NCBI RefSeq assembly: GCF_040720935.1
Contig: NZ_JBFDAE010000004.1
Coordinates: 62,001-126,000, forward strand
Length of the DNA: 64,000 nt
Direction: 5' to 3'
From: Jejuia sp040720935
GTDB lineage: Bacteria > Bacteroidota > Bacteroidia > Flavobacteriales > Flavobacteriaceae
Below, piece by piece: positions 8,332 through 17,093 of the stretch (position 1 is its first letter; each line of letters opens with the position of its first letter). The notes beneath the pieces were generated by a model. The model made no database searches. It was not told the DNA's origin and was given only the letters and a program-made list of their open reading frames with translations. Both the position numbers and the translations under genes were made by a program.

Positions 8332-9363
8332 TCAAGTAGCAGGATTAGAAATAACCTGATGAACCGCATTAATTTCCTCTAAAATGGCATCACTCAAAAC
8401 CACATCAATACTCTCAATATTTTCTTTGAGCTGGTCTAATTTTGTTGCACCAATAATGGTGCTTGTTACAAATGGTTGTTGGTGTACAAACGCTAAACTC
8501 ATTTGCGCTAGACTCATGTTGTTGGCTTCAGCAATTTCCAAATAACGTTTTGTGGCTTCCGTAGCTTGGTCGCTACTATATCTTGCAAACCTTGGGAACA
8601 GTTTTAATCGTGTATCGTCGCCAGCATTTCCTTTTAAATATTTACCAGATAGCACACCAAAAGCCATTGGCGAATAGGCCAATAACCCAACATTTTCTCT
8701 TAAAGATACCTCAGCCAAATCCGTTTCAAAAGTTCTGCATAACAGAGAATATGCATTTTGAATGGTACTTATTCTAGGTAAATTATTGTTTTTATGTTCC
8801 TCTAAATAGCGCATGGTGCCCCAAGAATTTTCATTGGAAATTCCGATATTTCCAATATTACCTGCCTTGATCTGACCCTCTAGACTGTGCAAAATTTCAT
8901 TAAAATTATCTTCCCATTTAGTGTCTAGTTTATAATCTCTAACTCCGAATCTATTGGTATCTCGTTCTGGCCAATGCAATTGAAACAAATCGATATAATC
9001 GGTTTGTAAACGTTTTAATTCTTTTTCTACGGCTTCTTTTATGGCATTCGGACTGAAACCAGTTGTTCTTATATGTGCTGTATAATCGCCGCTACCAGCA
9101 ATTTTTGTAGCCAAAACTACTTTATCTCTATTTCCTGATTTTTTCAACCAAGTGCCGACAATTTCACTTGTGCACCCACTAGTTTCAGCAGTTGCTGGTA
9201 CTGGATATAATTCCGCAGTATCGATAAAATTTACGCCTTTATCTAAAGCGTAATCTAGTTGAGCATGACCTTCAGCTTCTGTATTTTGATTGCCAAATGT
9301 CATGGTGCCTAGACATATTTTACTGACTTTTATAGTGGTGTTTGGTAGTGTTGTGTATTTCAT
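8332..9363 (-). CDS. tas: NADP(H)-dependent aldo/keto reductase, Tas-like
   Basis: A soluble 343-residue oxidoreductase of the aldo/keto reductase TIM-barrel family, closely resembling E. coli Tas in layout and in several motifs: CLGTMTFG, the HAQLDYAL segment, ELYPVPA, QNAYSLLCR and the C-terminal AVHQV. The catalytic tetrad can be placed at Asp48, Tyr53, Lys87 and His130. The substrate is not inferable; the family reduces small aldehydes and ketones. The ATG at 9363 gives the expected N-terminus. It is monocistronic on the minus strand with dispersed palindromes upstream. Confidence 0.93.
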   Translation of the reverse strand: MKYTTLPNTTIKVSKICLGTMTFGNQNTEAEGHAQLDYALDKGVNFIDTAELYPVPATAETSGCTSEIVGTWLKKSGNRDKVVLATKIAGSGDYTAHIRTTGFSPNAIKEAVEKELKRLQTDYIDLFQLHWPERDTNRFGVRDYKLDTKWEDNFNEILHSLEGQIKAGNIGNIGISNENSWGTMRYLEEHKNNNLPRISTIQNAYSLLCRTFETDLAEVSLRENVGLLAYSPMAFGVLSGKYLKGNAGDDTRLKLFPRFARYSSDQATEATKRYLEIAEANNMSLAQMSLAFVHQQPFVTSTIIGATKLDQLKENIESIDVVLSDAILEEINAVHQVISNPAT

Positions 9364-9369
9364 ATTTCT

Positions 9370-9389
9370 ATTCCCGCGAAGGCGGGAAT
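9370..9389. repeat. Dispersed palindrome ATTCCCGC-GAAG-GCGGGAAT
   Basis: A perfect 8-bp stem with a 4-nt loop, 6 bp upstream of the Tas-like start codon. Close relatives occur at 41826-41845 and 54641-54660, so it belongs to a small dispersed palindrome family rather than being gene-specific. Confidence 0.6.
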
Positions 9390-9454
9390 CTATTTTATTA
9401 GGTTAATTTATTAACGTGATATCGCTTATTAATAGCATAAATGACACTCCTAAA

Positions 9455-9470
9455 GTCCCCTCAAGGGGAC
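9455..9470. repeat. Palindrome GTCCCC-TCAA-GGGGAC
   Basis: A perfect 6-bp stem with a 4-nt loop in the gap between the Tas-like and OmpA genes. A shorter relative, TCCCC-GAAT-GGGGA, is at 3151-3164. Confidence 0.5.
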
Positions 9471-9560
9471 AACGCGAGCCCTGTAAAATTCTAAAAAAGC
9501 GTAAATACTATGGGCATTGACAAATTGTAATCACTTTTTAATTTTGATTGATACAAAGAT

Positions 9561-9601
9561 AAAAAACCGTTAAAAGCTCTAAGAGCTTTTAACGGTTTTT
9601 A
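9561..9601 (-). terminator. Intrinsic terminator downstream of the OmpA-family gene
   Basis: A long stem (ACCGTTAAAAGCTC / GAGCTTTTAACGGT) with a 3-nt loop, flanked by A-tract and T-tract, about 45 bp past the stop of the minus-strand OmpA gene. One of the strongest hairpins in the window. Confidence 0.9.
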
Positions 9602-9645
9602 TAATATGAATCTTTAATTCTGAGATTCCTTCCTCCACAGGAATT

Positions 9646-10605
9646 TTATTGCTCATTCAACAAACGAGACAATTCATCTAACTTAGGGGTTAAAATCACT
9701 TCTATACGTCTGTTTTTCGCTCTACCTTCTGGCGTGTCATTTGAGGCTATTGGTGCATATTCGCCACGTCCTGCTGCTGTTAAATTTTCTGGATTTATAG
9801 CAGTATTTTCCCTTAGAATATTTACGATTGCCGTAGCTCGCTTAGTAGATAAATCCCAGTTGCTAGTCAATTGTCCATTTCCAGAATAGGGCACATTATC
9901 GGTATGTCCTTCAATTAAAACAGCAATATCTTGATTTTCGGCCAATACATTCCCTAAACTTCTTACGGCTGTTTGGCCATCGGCACCAACTGCCCAACTT
10001 CCAGACTCGAACAATAATTTGTTTTCCATAGAAACGTAAACCTTTCCTCCACGTTGTTCTACCGTTAAACCTTTGCCTTCAAAATCGGTTAAGGCGCGAG
10101 AAATTGCGTTTTTCAATTGTGTCATGGCAGCATCTTTAGACGAAATAACATTTTCTAATTCTGCGATACGGCTAGAACGTTCTTCTAATGCTTTTTTTAA
10201 CTTTTCCAAGCGCGCATTTTCGGCTGTAAGGGCTTGTTCTTTTGCTTCCAATTCGGCCAAAAGTTCTCTATTCTTTTTAGAATTTTTCGCAATAGCATCA
10301 GAACTGTTTTTCTCTAACGCCGCATATGACGCCTTCAGAGCATCTAAATTGGATTTTGTCGCGTTGTAATCCCTTTTTAATTTGTCGCGTTCTGCTACTG
10401 CTTTTTCGTAATCGGCCTTTAATTGAGCTAGCTCATTTTTAGCCTCATTTTGCCATGAACTTAGTTTTTCATTGTTTTTAGACAATTTTCTATTTTCCTG
10501 CTTTAAAGTAGCATACTTACTCTCTAAATCTTTATACACTTTTGGCGACACGCAAGATGTTACGAGCACCATTACTGCTAAAATTGATAAACTATTTTTA
10601 ATCAT
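9646..10605 (-). CDS. OmpA-family lipoprotein with long coiled coil
   Basis: The ATG at 10605 gives a 319-residue protein with the lipoprotein signal MIKNSLSILAVMVLVTSC (Cys18). A longer frame starting at 10665 overlaps the upstream gene and has no signal, so it is rejected. Residues of about 25-175 are a charged heptad-rich coiled coil. The C-terminal 120 residues are an OmpA-like peptidoglycan-binding domain (IEGHTDNVPYSG, LSTKRATAIVNIL, AAGRGEYAPIASNDTPEG, NRRIEVIL). It probably links the outer membrane to peptidoglycan. It lies 24 bp downstream of the exonuclease III gene, on the same strand. Confidence 0.93.
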   Translation of the reverse strand: MIKNSLSILAVMVLVTSCVSPKVYKDLESKYATLKQENRKLSKNNEKLSSWQNEAKNELAQLKADYEKAVAERDKLKRDYNATKSNLDALKASYAALEKNSSDAIAKNSKKNRELLAELEAKEQALTAENARLEKLKKALEERSSRIAELENVISSKDAAMTQLKNAISRALTDFEGKGLTVEQRGGKVYVSMENKLLFESGSWAVGADGQTAVRSLGNVLAENQDIAVLIEGHTDNVPYSGNGQLTSNWDLSTKRATAIVNILRENTAINPENLTAAGRGEYAPIASNDTPEGRAKNRRIEVILTPKLDELSRLLNEQ

Positions 10606-10628
10606 TGTTTGATTGTTTTTAATTGATT

Positions 10629-11396
10629 TTATATGGAATCCCCTATTTCTAACAGAATTGGACAATGGTCACTATGTACTGCTTCGGTTAGTATAACGGC
10701 TCTTTTTATATTTTCTTGTAAGGATTGCGAAACCATCGCATAATCTAAACGCCAACCTTTATTGTTTGCTCGCGAATTTGCGCGATAACTCCACCAGCTA
10801 TATTGTTGTAATTCAGGATTTAGGTATCTAAATGAATCTATAAATCCGCTATCTATAAAATCGCCTATCCATTCACGTTCAACAGGTAAAAACCCTGAAA
10901 CACCTTTCATTTTTGGGTTATGGATATCTATGGCTTCATGACAAATATTATAATCGCCACAAATTACCAGATTTGGAATATCTTTCTTTAGATTATTGAT
11001 ATAGTCCTGAAACATAGCCATATACTCCAGTTTGTGATTTAAGCGTAAATCATTGGTTCCAGACGGCAAATACAAACTCATTACCGAAACATCAGGGAAA
11101 TCTGCACGAATGTTTCTCCCTTCAAAATCCATTGATTCTATTCCTGTTCCGTATGCTATATGATTTGGTTCTATTTTACTCAAAATAGCAACACCACTAT
11201 AGCCTTTCTTTTGAGCGCTGAACCAATAGTGGTATTTATAGCCAGCTTCTTCAAACAACGTTAAATCCAACTGCTCTTCCATTGCCTTTATTTCTTGTAA
11301 ACAAACCACATCTGGATTGGCGCTTTTTAACCAATCTATAAAGCCTTTATTTAATGCTGCTCGAATACCGTTAACGTTGTATGATATAATTTTCAT
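10629..11396 (-). CDS. xth: Exodeoxyribonuclease III / AP endonuclease
   Basis: A 255-residue base-excision-repair enzyme that cuts abasic sites and degrades 3' ends of duplex DNA. Family motifs in order: MKIISYNVNGIRAAL, the metal-binding glutamate in CLQEIKA, a YxGVAILSK segment, CGDYNICHEAID, the GWRLDYAMVS block, and the catalytic SDHCPILLEI at the C-terminus. The ATG at 11396 gives the canonical MKIISYN start; a TTG three codons earlier is unlikely. It is followed at 24 bp by the OmpA-family gene, which may share its transcript. Confidence 0.96.
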   Translation of the reverse strand: MKIISYNVNGIRAALNKGFIDWLKSANPDVVCLQEIKAMEEQLDLTLFEEAGYKYHYWFSAQKKGYSGVAILSKIEPNHIAYGTGIESMDFEGRNIRADFPDVSVMSLYLPSGTNDLRLNHKLEYMAMFQDYINNLKKDIPNLVICGDYNICHEAIDIHNPKMKGVSGFLPVEREWIGDFIDSGFIDSFRYLNPELQQYSWWSYRANSRANNKGWRLDYAMVSQSLQENIKRAVILTEAVHSDHCPILLEIGDSI

Positions 11397-11578
11397 ATGT
11401 TCCAAATTAAATTTTGAAAGATCCTGACCTTCGTCAGGATAGATTTGTTTTCACTAGGAAACAAATCTAGTTTCAGCTAAAATAAATAATACGTTACTTT
11501 TACGCTATAAATAACGTAAGGAGTTTTAACGAATTCTATTAACAAAATATTTTAGACTATTTACAGTTTAAATATCCA

Positions 11579-14500
11579 ATGAAGTGTTTCCTACTATTTA
11601 TTCTACTCCTATTAAGTTTTGGCGGTTTCGCCCAAGACCAAAGCAGCAAGTATCAAACTAAAAAAGTAGCCATTAGAGACACCATTGTTATCGATAGTGT
11701 AAGTATAAATTCTAGCTGGTTTTCAGTTAAAACTAAAGCTGGAAACCCCATGGATTCTTCTTTTTATGCTATTGATTTTTCCGAAGCAAAGTTGACGCTT
11801 AAAAAACCTGTAGAAACAGATTCATTAATCATCAATTACCTAAAATTTCCAAAATTCTTAACCAAAACCTATCAACAACTGGATGAAAGTATTATTGTGA
11901 AAAACAATGATGGCATTAAAAAACTATACCAACTATCGCAACCCAACACCACCAGAAACTTTGTGCCTTTTGATGGGTTGACAACTTCCGGGAGTATTTC
12001 AAGGGGTGTTACCGTCGGAAACAATCAAAACTCTGTTTTAAATAGCGAATTAGATTTACAGATTACAGGAAAACTGAATGATAAGGTGTCTTTGCGGGCG
12101 TCTATTCAAGATGCCAATATTCCATTGCAAGAAAGTGGATATAGTCAGCGTTTGGATGAATTCGATCAGGTTTTTATTGAATTATATAGTGAACGTTGGA
12201 ACATTCGTGCGGGCGATATCGATCTCCAAAACAACAATTCTTATTTTGCTGAATTCTCTAAACGTGTGCAAGGATTATCGGTAAATGCTAGTTTAGGTGA
12301 CGAAGATGCAGAAACGCAACTTTTTGCAGCTGGAGCATTGGTTAGAGGTCAGTTTACCACAAGTCAGTTTACTGCTTTGGAAGGCAACCAAGGGCCTTAT
12401 AAATTGCAAGGACAAAACGGACAATTGTTTGTGCTTATTGTTTCAGGGAGTGAAACCGTTTATGTGAATGGTGTTGCCGTAGAACGTGGCGAGGATAAAG
12501 ATTATATTATCGATTATAATGCAGGCGAAATTATTTTCAATACTACATTTCCTATTACTTCTGAAATGAGAATTACGGTCGATTATCAATTTAGCGATAG
12601 AAATTATTCGCGATTGGTAGCTTATGGTGGTGCGAATTATAAAAGTGAAAAATTAAGAATAGGTGTTTCTGTGTATTCTGAAAATGATGCCAAAAATCAG
12701 CCTTTACAGCAAAATTTATCTGAAGAACAAGTGCAAGTCTTAGCAAATGCTGGGGATGATAGGTCTCAAATGATTGCGCCTTCGGAAGTTTTAGAATCGT
12801 TTAGCGAGAATAGAATTCTGTATAAAAAAGAAATTATTGGCGGCAATGAAGTGTTTGTGTTTTCAAATAATCCAGATGATGAATTGTATCGAGTTTCATT
12901 TACGCTTGTTGGTGCAAATCAAGGCGATTATAATATAAGTGATGATTTCTCTAATACCATAAACACAATTTATAAATATATTGGACCAAATGCAGGAAAT
13001 TATGCGCCTGTTATTCAGCTCATTGCACCAACAAAATTACAATTAGCAGTTGTAAATGGAAGCTATACACCTTCTGAAAAAACAAACATTAATTTTGAAT
13101 TGGCAGGTAGTAAAAACGATTTGAATTTATTTTCTAATGAAGATGACCAGAACAACGATGGTTTTGCGGGAAAACTGAAAATAAATCAAACTTTAATCAA
13201 AAGAGATAGCTTATGGAATTTGAGTGCCTATTTAGATACAGATTATATTCAGGATAATTTTAGAAGTATTGAAATTTTATATAACGCCGAATTTAATCGC
13301 GATTGGAATTTAGAACAACCTAGAGGCAATCAGCGTGTGGGGGATTTAGGCACTCAAACGTTGTTAAATTCCGGCTTAAACTTATCTCATTTTAAAAAAG
13401 GACAAATTAATTATCAATTCGAATATTTAAATTTTGCAACGGGCTTTAATGGCAGCAGGCATATTGCGAATGCGGATTTGTTGTTAAATAAATTTAGGAT
13501 CATGTCACATTCCAGTTTTTTAAATGCCGAATCAAGCCTAAATAAGTCAACTTTTTTAAGGTCTTACAATGCTGTTACTTACGGCATGAAAAAAAGTTGG
13601 GTTGGTAGTAAGTTTTCAATTGAAGATAATGAACAAACTGAAATCGCTACACAGAACCTAACACCCTTAAGCCAGAAATTTAAAGCTTACGAAGCCTTTT
13701 TTGGTGTGGGAGACAGCACAAAAGTATTTGCTCAAATTGGTTATAAAAATAGGGTTAATGATAGTATTCGCAACAATCAATTGCAAAAGGTAAACACCTC
13801 AAATACGTTTTATATTGATTCAAAAATCATTCAGAATAAAAACACAAATTTATCACTTTATGCAAATTACAGAACTTTAAACCATGAAGATGAAACCATT
13901 GAAGACGAGAACTCATTAAATTCTAGATTGCAATTCAACCAAAAATTATTCAAACAGATCGTGCAATGGAATACGGTTTTTGAAACCAATTCTGGCTACT
14001 TACCACAACAGGACTTTACCTATGTTGAAGTAGAACATGGGCAAGGCACTTACACTTGGATAGATTATAATAACAATGGCATACAGGAATTAGAAGAGTT
14101 TGAAATCGCTCAATTTCAAGATCAAGGGAGTTATATAAGAGTTCTACTTCCCAATCGGGTATTTATAAAAACACACCAAAACAGATTTAGCCAAACGTTG
14201 ACCATAAATCCTGCGCAATGGCGCGTTTCAGAAAACAAGTCAGAAAAATTTTGGTCTCATTTTTACAACCAAACCAGTTATTTAATTGATCGAAAAATAC
14301 AGAGAAATGGTAGTAATTTCAATTTAAACCCGTTTGAAAGTGATGCTAAAAATCAATTAGGCTTGCAGCTTAACTTTAGAAACGTCTTGTTTTTTAACAG
14401 AGGAAAACAATACTACACCACGTCATACACGTATCTTTCCAATAAATCGAGCAATACGCTTTCTGTTGGCTTATTGGAAAATAATTTAAGAAGTCATCAA

Positions 14501-15007
14501 CTTAATTTTAATCACAAACTTTCAGAAAACTGGTTGGTTAATTTTCAATCTACACTAGGTTCAAACAAAAGTACAAGTGAAAACTTTGTCAGCAAGAATT
14601 TCAAATTTAACGAAGCATTACTCAACCCTAAATTGTCTTATCTATTCAATGAAAATAGCCGTTTTGATGTGTTTTACCAATACACTACAAAAGACAATAC
14701 CATTGGCGGATTGGAAACTTTAAAACAGCAAAAATTCGGAATAGGTTTTAACTTTTCCAAAAATGAAAAAGGCGCTGTAAACGGCGAAGTAAATTATTTC
14801 TCGAACAATTTTGATGGTAGCCCAAACACGCCAGTTGCCTACCAAATGCTGGAAGGTTTGCAACCGGGTAAAAACTTTACTTGGACTTTACTGGCACAAA
14901 AAAAACTCACTAAATTCCTCGATTTAAACCTCAGTTATTTTGGCAGAAAAACTGAAACCAGTAACACGATACATACTGGAACTGTCCAGTTGAAGGCTTA
15001 TTTTTAA
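11579..15007 (+). CDS. Very large outer-membrane or surface protein of unknown function
   Basis: A 1142-residue protein with an N-terminal signal peptide (MKCFLLFILLLLSFGGFAQ). The N-terminal region has blocks recalling giant Bacteroidota outer-membrane proteins of the SprA type: TSGSISRGVTVGNNQNSVLN, ELDLQITGKLNDKVSLRA, and GPYKLQGQNGQLFVLIVSGS followed by a DKDYIIDYNAGEIIFN segment. The C-terminal half is made of alternating aromatic/polar strands, consistent with a beta-barrel, and has an EF-hand-like WIDYNNNGIQELEEFE insertion. The C-terminus AYF ends in phenylalanine, as in outer-membrane barrels. I cannot give a function. The last 217 bp are duplicated at 26699-26915, which marks the border of the adjacent island. 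Confidence 0.85.
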   Translation: MKCFLLFILLLLSFGGFAQDQSSKYQTKKVAIRDTIVIDSVSINSSWFSVKTKAGNPMDSSFYAIDFSEAKLTLKKPVETDSLIINYLKFPKFLTKTYQQLDESIIVKNNDGIKKLYQLSQPNTTRNFVPFDGLTTSGSISRGVTVGNNQNSVLNSELDLQITGKLNDKVSLRASIQDANIPLQESGYSQRLDEFDQVFIELYSERWNIRAGDIDLQNNNSYFAEFSKRVQGLSVNASLGDEDAETQLFAAGALVRGQFTTSQFTALEGNQGPYKLQGQNGQLFVLIVSGSETVYVNGVAVERGEDKDYIIDYNAGEIIFNTTFPITSEMRITVDYQFSDRNYSRLVAYGGANYKSEKLRIGVSVYSENDAKNQPLQQNLSEEQVQVLANAGDDRSQMIAPSEVLESFSENRILYKKEIIGGNEVFVFSNNPDDELYRVSFTLVGANQGDYNISDDFSNTINTIYKYIGPNAGNYAPVIQLIAPTKLQLAVVNGSYTPSEKTNINFELAGSKNDLNLFSNEDDQNNDGFAGKLKINQTLIKRDSLWNLSAYLDTDYIQDNFRSIEILYNAEFNRDWNLEQPRGNQRVGDLGTQTLLNSGLNLSHFKKGQINYQFEYLNFATGFNGSRHIANADLLLNKFRIMSHSSFLNAESSLNKSTFLRSYNAVTYGMKKSWVGSKFSIEDNEQTEIATQNLTPLSQKFKAYEAFFGVGDSTKVFAQIGYKNRVNDSIRNNQLQKVNTSNTFYIDSKIIQNKNTNLSLYANYRTLNHEDETIEDENSLNSRLQFNQKLFKQIVQWNTVFETNSGYLPQQDFTYVEVEHGQGTYTWIDYNNNGIQELEEFEIAQFQDQGSYIRVLLPNRVFIKTHQNRFSQTLTINPAQWRVSENKSEKFWSHFYNQTSYLIDRKIQRNGSNFNLNPFESDAKNQLGLQLNFRNVLFFNRGKQYYTTSYTYLSNKSSNTLSVGLLENNLRSHQLNFNHKLSENWLVNFQSTLGSNKSTSENFVSKNFKFNEALLNPKLSYLFNENSRFDVFYQYTTKDNTIGGLETLKQQKFGIGFNFSKNEKGAVNGEVNYFSNNFDGSPNTPVAYQMLEGLQPGKNFTWTLLAQKKLTKFLDLNLSYFGRKTETSNTIHTGTVQLKAYF

Positions 15008-15021
15008 AATCACTCTCAAGC

Positions 15022-16878
15022 CTATGCTATAGCTGCTCTAGCATTAGTATCCTTAAATTCAACCGAAAATAAAGCACCATTGTTATAAGTATAAGTTGTT
15101 GTGCCGTGTAATTGTTTTGAAAGCCTTCTCACTAATCTTAAGCCTAAGCTTTTTGCTTTTTCAAAATTGAAGTCGGTAGGCAAACCAACGCCATTATCTT
15201 TAATTTTTAAAATATGGTTTCCGTTCGTTGTTTTCTTCACACTAATATCAAGCGTTTGTTCTTTTAATCCGAAACCATATTTATAAGCATTAGTAATCAA
15301 CTCATTAACAATTAACCCTAAAGGAATTGCAGTATCTATATCAAATTTACAATCTGGAATAGTAATAGTAACCTTAGGATTTTTATCTTTTCCGTACATG
15401 GAAGAAATATCTCTTACCAAACTCTTTACGTAGGTATTAAATTCTATCAATAAATCATCGTTTTGATATAAGCGCTGATGTATTAGGGCCATCGATTTTA
15501 CTCTGTTCTTACTTTCTTTGGCTAATTTTAATGCTTTTTCATCTTCTATACCTTTTGTTTGTAACTCCAATAAACTCGATACAATTTGAAAATTATTTTT
15601 TACACGATGATGAATTTCCTTGACCATCAGTTCTTTTTGTTGTACTTGAAAGTTCATATATTTATTTGCGCTTTCGGTTTCAACTTGAGATTTATAATTG
15701 TAAATGGCTTGAATACTTACAAATAACAAGATGGTGTAATTAGATAAAAACATGGTTCTAATGATGCCATTTGCGAACAACACATCGTTAATAATCAATA
15801 AGGAAACTAGTATGACATTGAAAATTAAGTATTTACGATATGGACTTTTATTGACGTATAGCTTTACTGCCAAAATTATCAAGTAGATTAAAAAAACAAT
15901 CGTCATTATCTGAAAAAAAACAGCGATTTGTGTTGTTCTAAATATTGGTAGTACACATACAAGTGCAGTTCCTATAGAGAAACAAATTATGATGAGTTTT
16001 GCAATCCAATCACTTAAATTTTCTTTGAATAATTTCCTTAGGTAAAACGTTAAAAAAACGATTGCCACAAAATAAGTGATATATCGTGTTCTTTGGATAA
16101 AATCGTAACTAAGCTCTGGGAAAAAATTCAAAATCACAACCTCATCGACAAATACTTGCCTAAAAGCACCAAAAAAACTGGCTAAAAAAAGGTATAAATA
16201 AATTTTATCCTCTTTTAAAACAAAAAACAATAGTTGTAATAAACCTATAATTAATACTACAACAGTTAGCGATGCTTCTACTATACTTTTTTTTAATTGT
16301 TTACCGAATATCTTATCGCTTAAACCGATAACAAATGCGGTTGTAAAATCACCACCCCTATTATGATGGTAATTTGAAATAGGAATAATAATATCCAATT
16401 CTTTTTCCTTAGGCAGATTAACGTACAAAGGATATGCAGATGGTTTAGCTTCTGTTTGCAGTTTAGAAGGTTTCCCTAGTTCTTTAATTTTTGTGCCATT
16501 TACCCAAATTTCAGAAGATGTTTTAACTCTTAGCGTACTTATTGCGTATTGGTTTATAGTATCGGGCAATGTAATATGAAAACGATAAGTACCATAGCCT
16601 TTGGCAGGATAATTTAACTCTTTCCAAGAACAACTAGAAAATGGTAAATATTCGGGGTTTTGTAATTGTAAAGTATTAAATTGTTCTGTTTCATCGAAAG
16701 GAAATTGTTTCCAATAAAACGCTATACTATCTGTAAAAACATATTTTGATGCTCCAAAATTATAGTGTGTTAAATCATAATTGTTTTTGGAAACTTGAAC
16801 ATTAGATTTAGTGTTATTTGAACAGCTCGCAAATAACATTAAAAAAAACAATAAGATGAGTTTGTTAAAGAAACGCAA
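15022..16878 (-). CDS. 7TM sensor histidine kinase (HisKA_2 type)
   Basis: A 618-residue kinase. The N-terminus has a lipobox-like LMLFASC (Cys19). Residues of about 60-175 form a periplasmic jelly-roll like 7TMR-DISM extracellular domains (YGTYRFHITLP, SEIWVNGTKIKELG). Seven hydrophobic segments span about 198-395. A HisKA_2 dimerisation box follows with EIHHRVKNNFQIVSSLLELQ (phospho-acceptor His423 or His424), then an ATPase domain with NELITN (N525) and DNGVGLP. The start is TTG at 16878: an in-frame stop lies five codons upstream and no ATG is available without losing the signal. It closes the island whose other end carries the LytTR response regulator; the two probably form one signalling pair. 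Confidence 0.92.
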   Translation of the reverse strand: MRFFNKLILLFFLMLFASCSNNTKSNVQVSKNNYDLTHYNFGASKYVFTDSIAFYWKQFPFDETEQFNTLQLQNPEYLPFSSCSWKELNYPAKGYGTYRFHITLPDTINQYAISTLRVKTSSEIWVNGTKIKELGKPSKLQTEAKPSAYPLYVNLPKEKELDIIIPISNYHHNRGGDFTTAFVIGLSDKIFGKQLKKSIVEASLTVVVLIIGLLQLLFFVLKEDKIYLYLFLASFFGAFRQVFVDEVVILNFFPELSYDFIQRTRYITYFVAIVFLTFYLRKLFKENLSDWIAKLIIICFSIGTALVCVLPIFRTTQIAVFFQIMTIVFLIYLIILAVKLYVNKSPYRKYLIFNVILVSLLIINDVLFANGIIRTMFLSNYTILLFVSIQAIYNYKSQVETESANKYMNFQVQQKELMVKEIHHRVKNNFQIVSSLLELQTKGIEDEKALKLAKESKNRVKSMALIHQRLYQNDDLLIEFNTYVKSLVRDISSMYGKDKNPKVTITIPDCKFDIDTAIPLGLIVNELITNAYKYGFGLKEQTLDISVKKTTNGNHILKIKDNGVGLPTDFNFEKAKSLGLRLVRRLSKQLHGTTTYTYNNGALFSVEFKDTNARAAIA

Positions 16879-16960
16879 GGTCTTTATTTGTTATTGACAA
16901 TTTTGAATACTAAGACTAATTAAATGGAATATTTTTATTTATTTCAAATATATGAATTAT

Positions 16961-16981
16961 AAATACTAATGATTAGTATTT
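16961..16981. promoter_or_regulatory. Palindrome AAATACTAA-TGA-TTAGTATTT
   Basis: A perfect 9-bp inverted repeat with a 3-bp centre, about 85 bp upstream of the histidine kinase start and past the end of the FG-GAP lipoprotein gene. On the minus strand the sequence after it is not T-rich, so an operator is as likely as a terminator. Confidence 0.4.
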
Positions 16982-17093
16982 GGTTTTTTATGAAGTTAAA
17001 GGAAAAAACAACGAATGAATTTGTGGTTTTTTGAAATTTTCTAGTTTTTAACTTGACACAACATCTATATACTACTAATGCCATAAAATTTCG

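Noticed and set aside
10606..10665. Longer OmpA-family start at 10665
   Set aside because: It overlaps the end of the exonuclease III gene and precedes the lipoprotein signal with a polar stretch.
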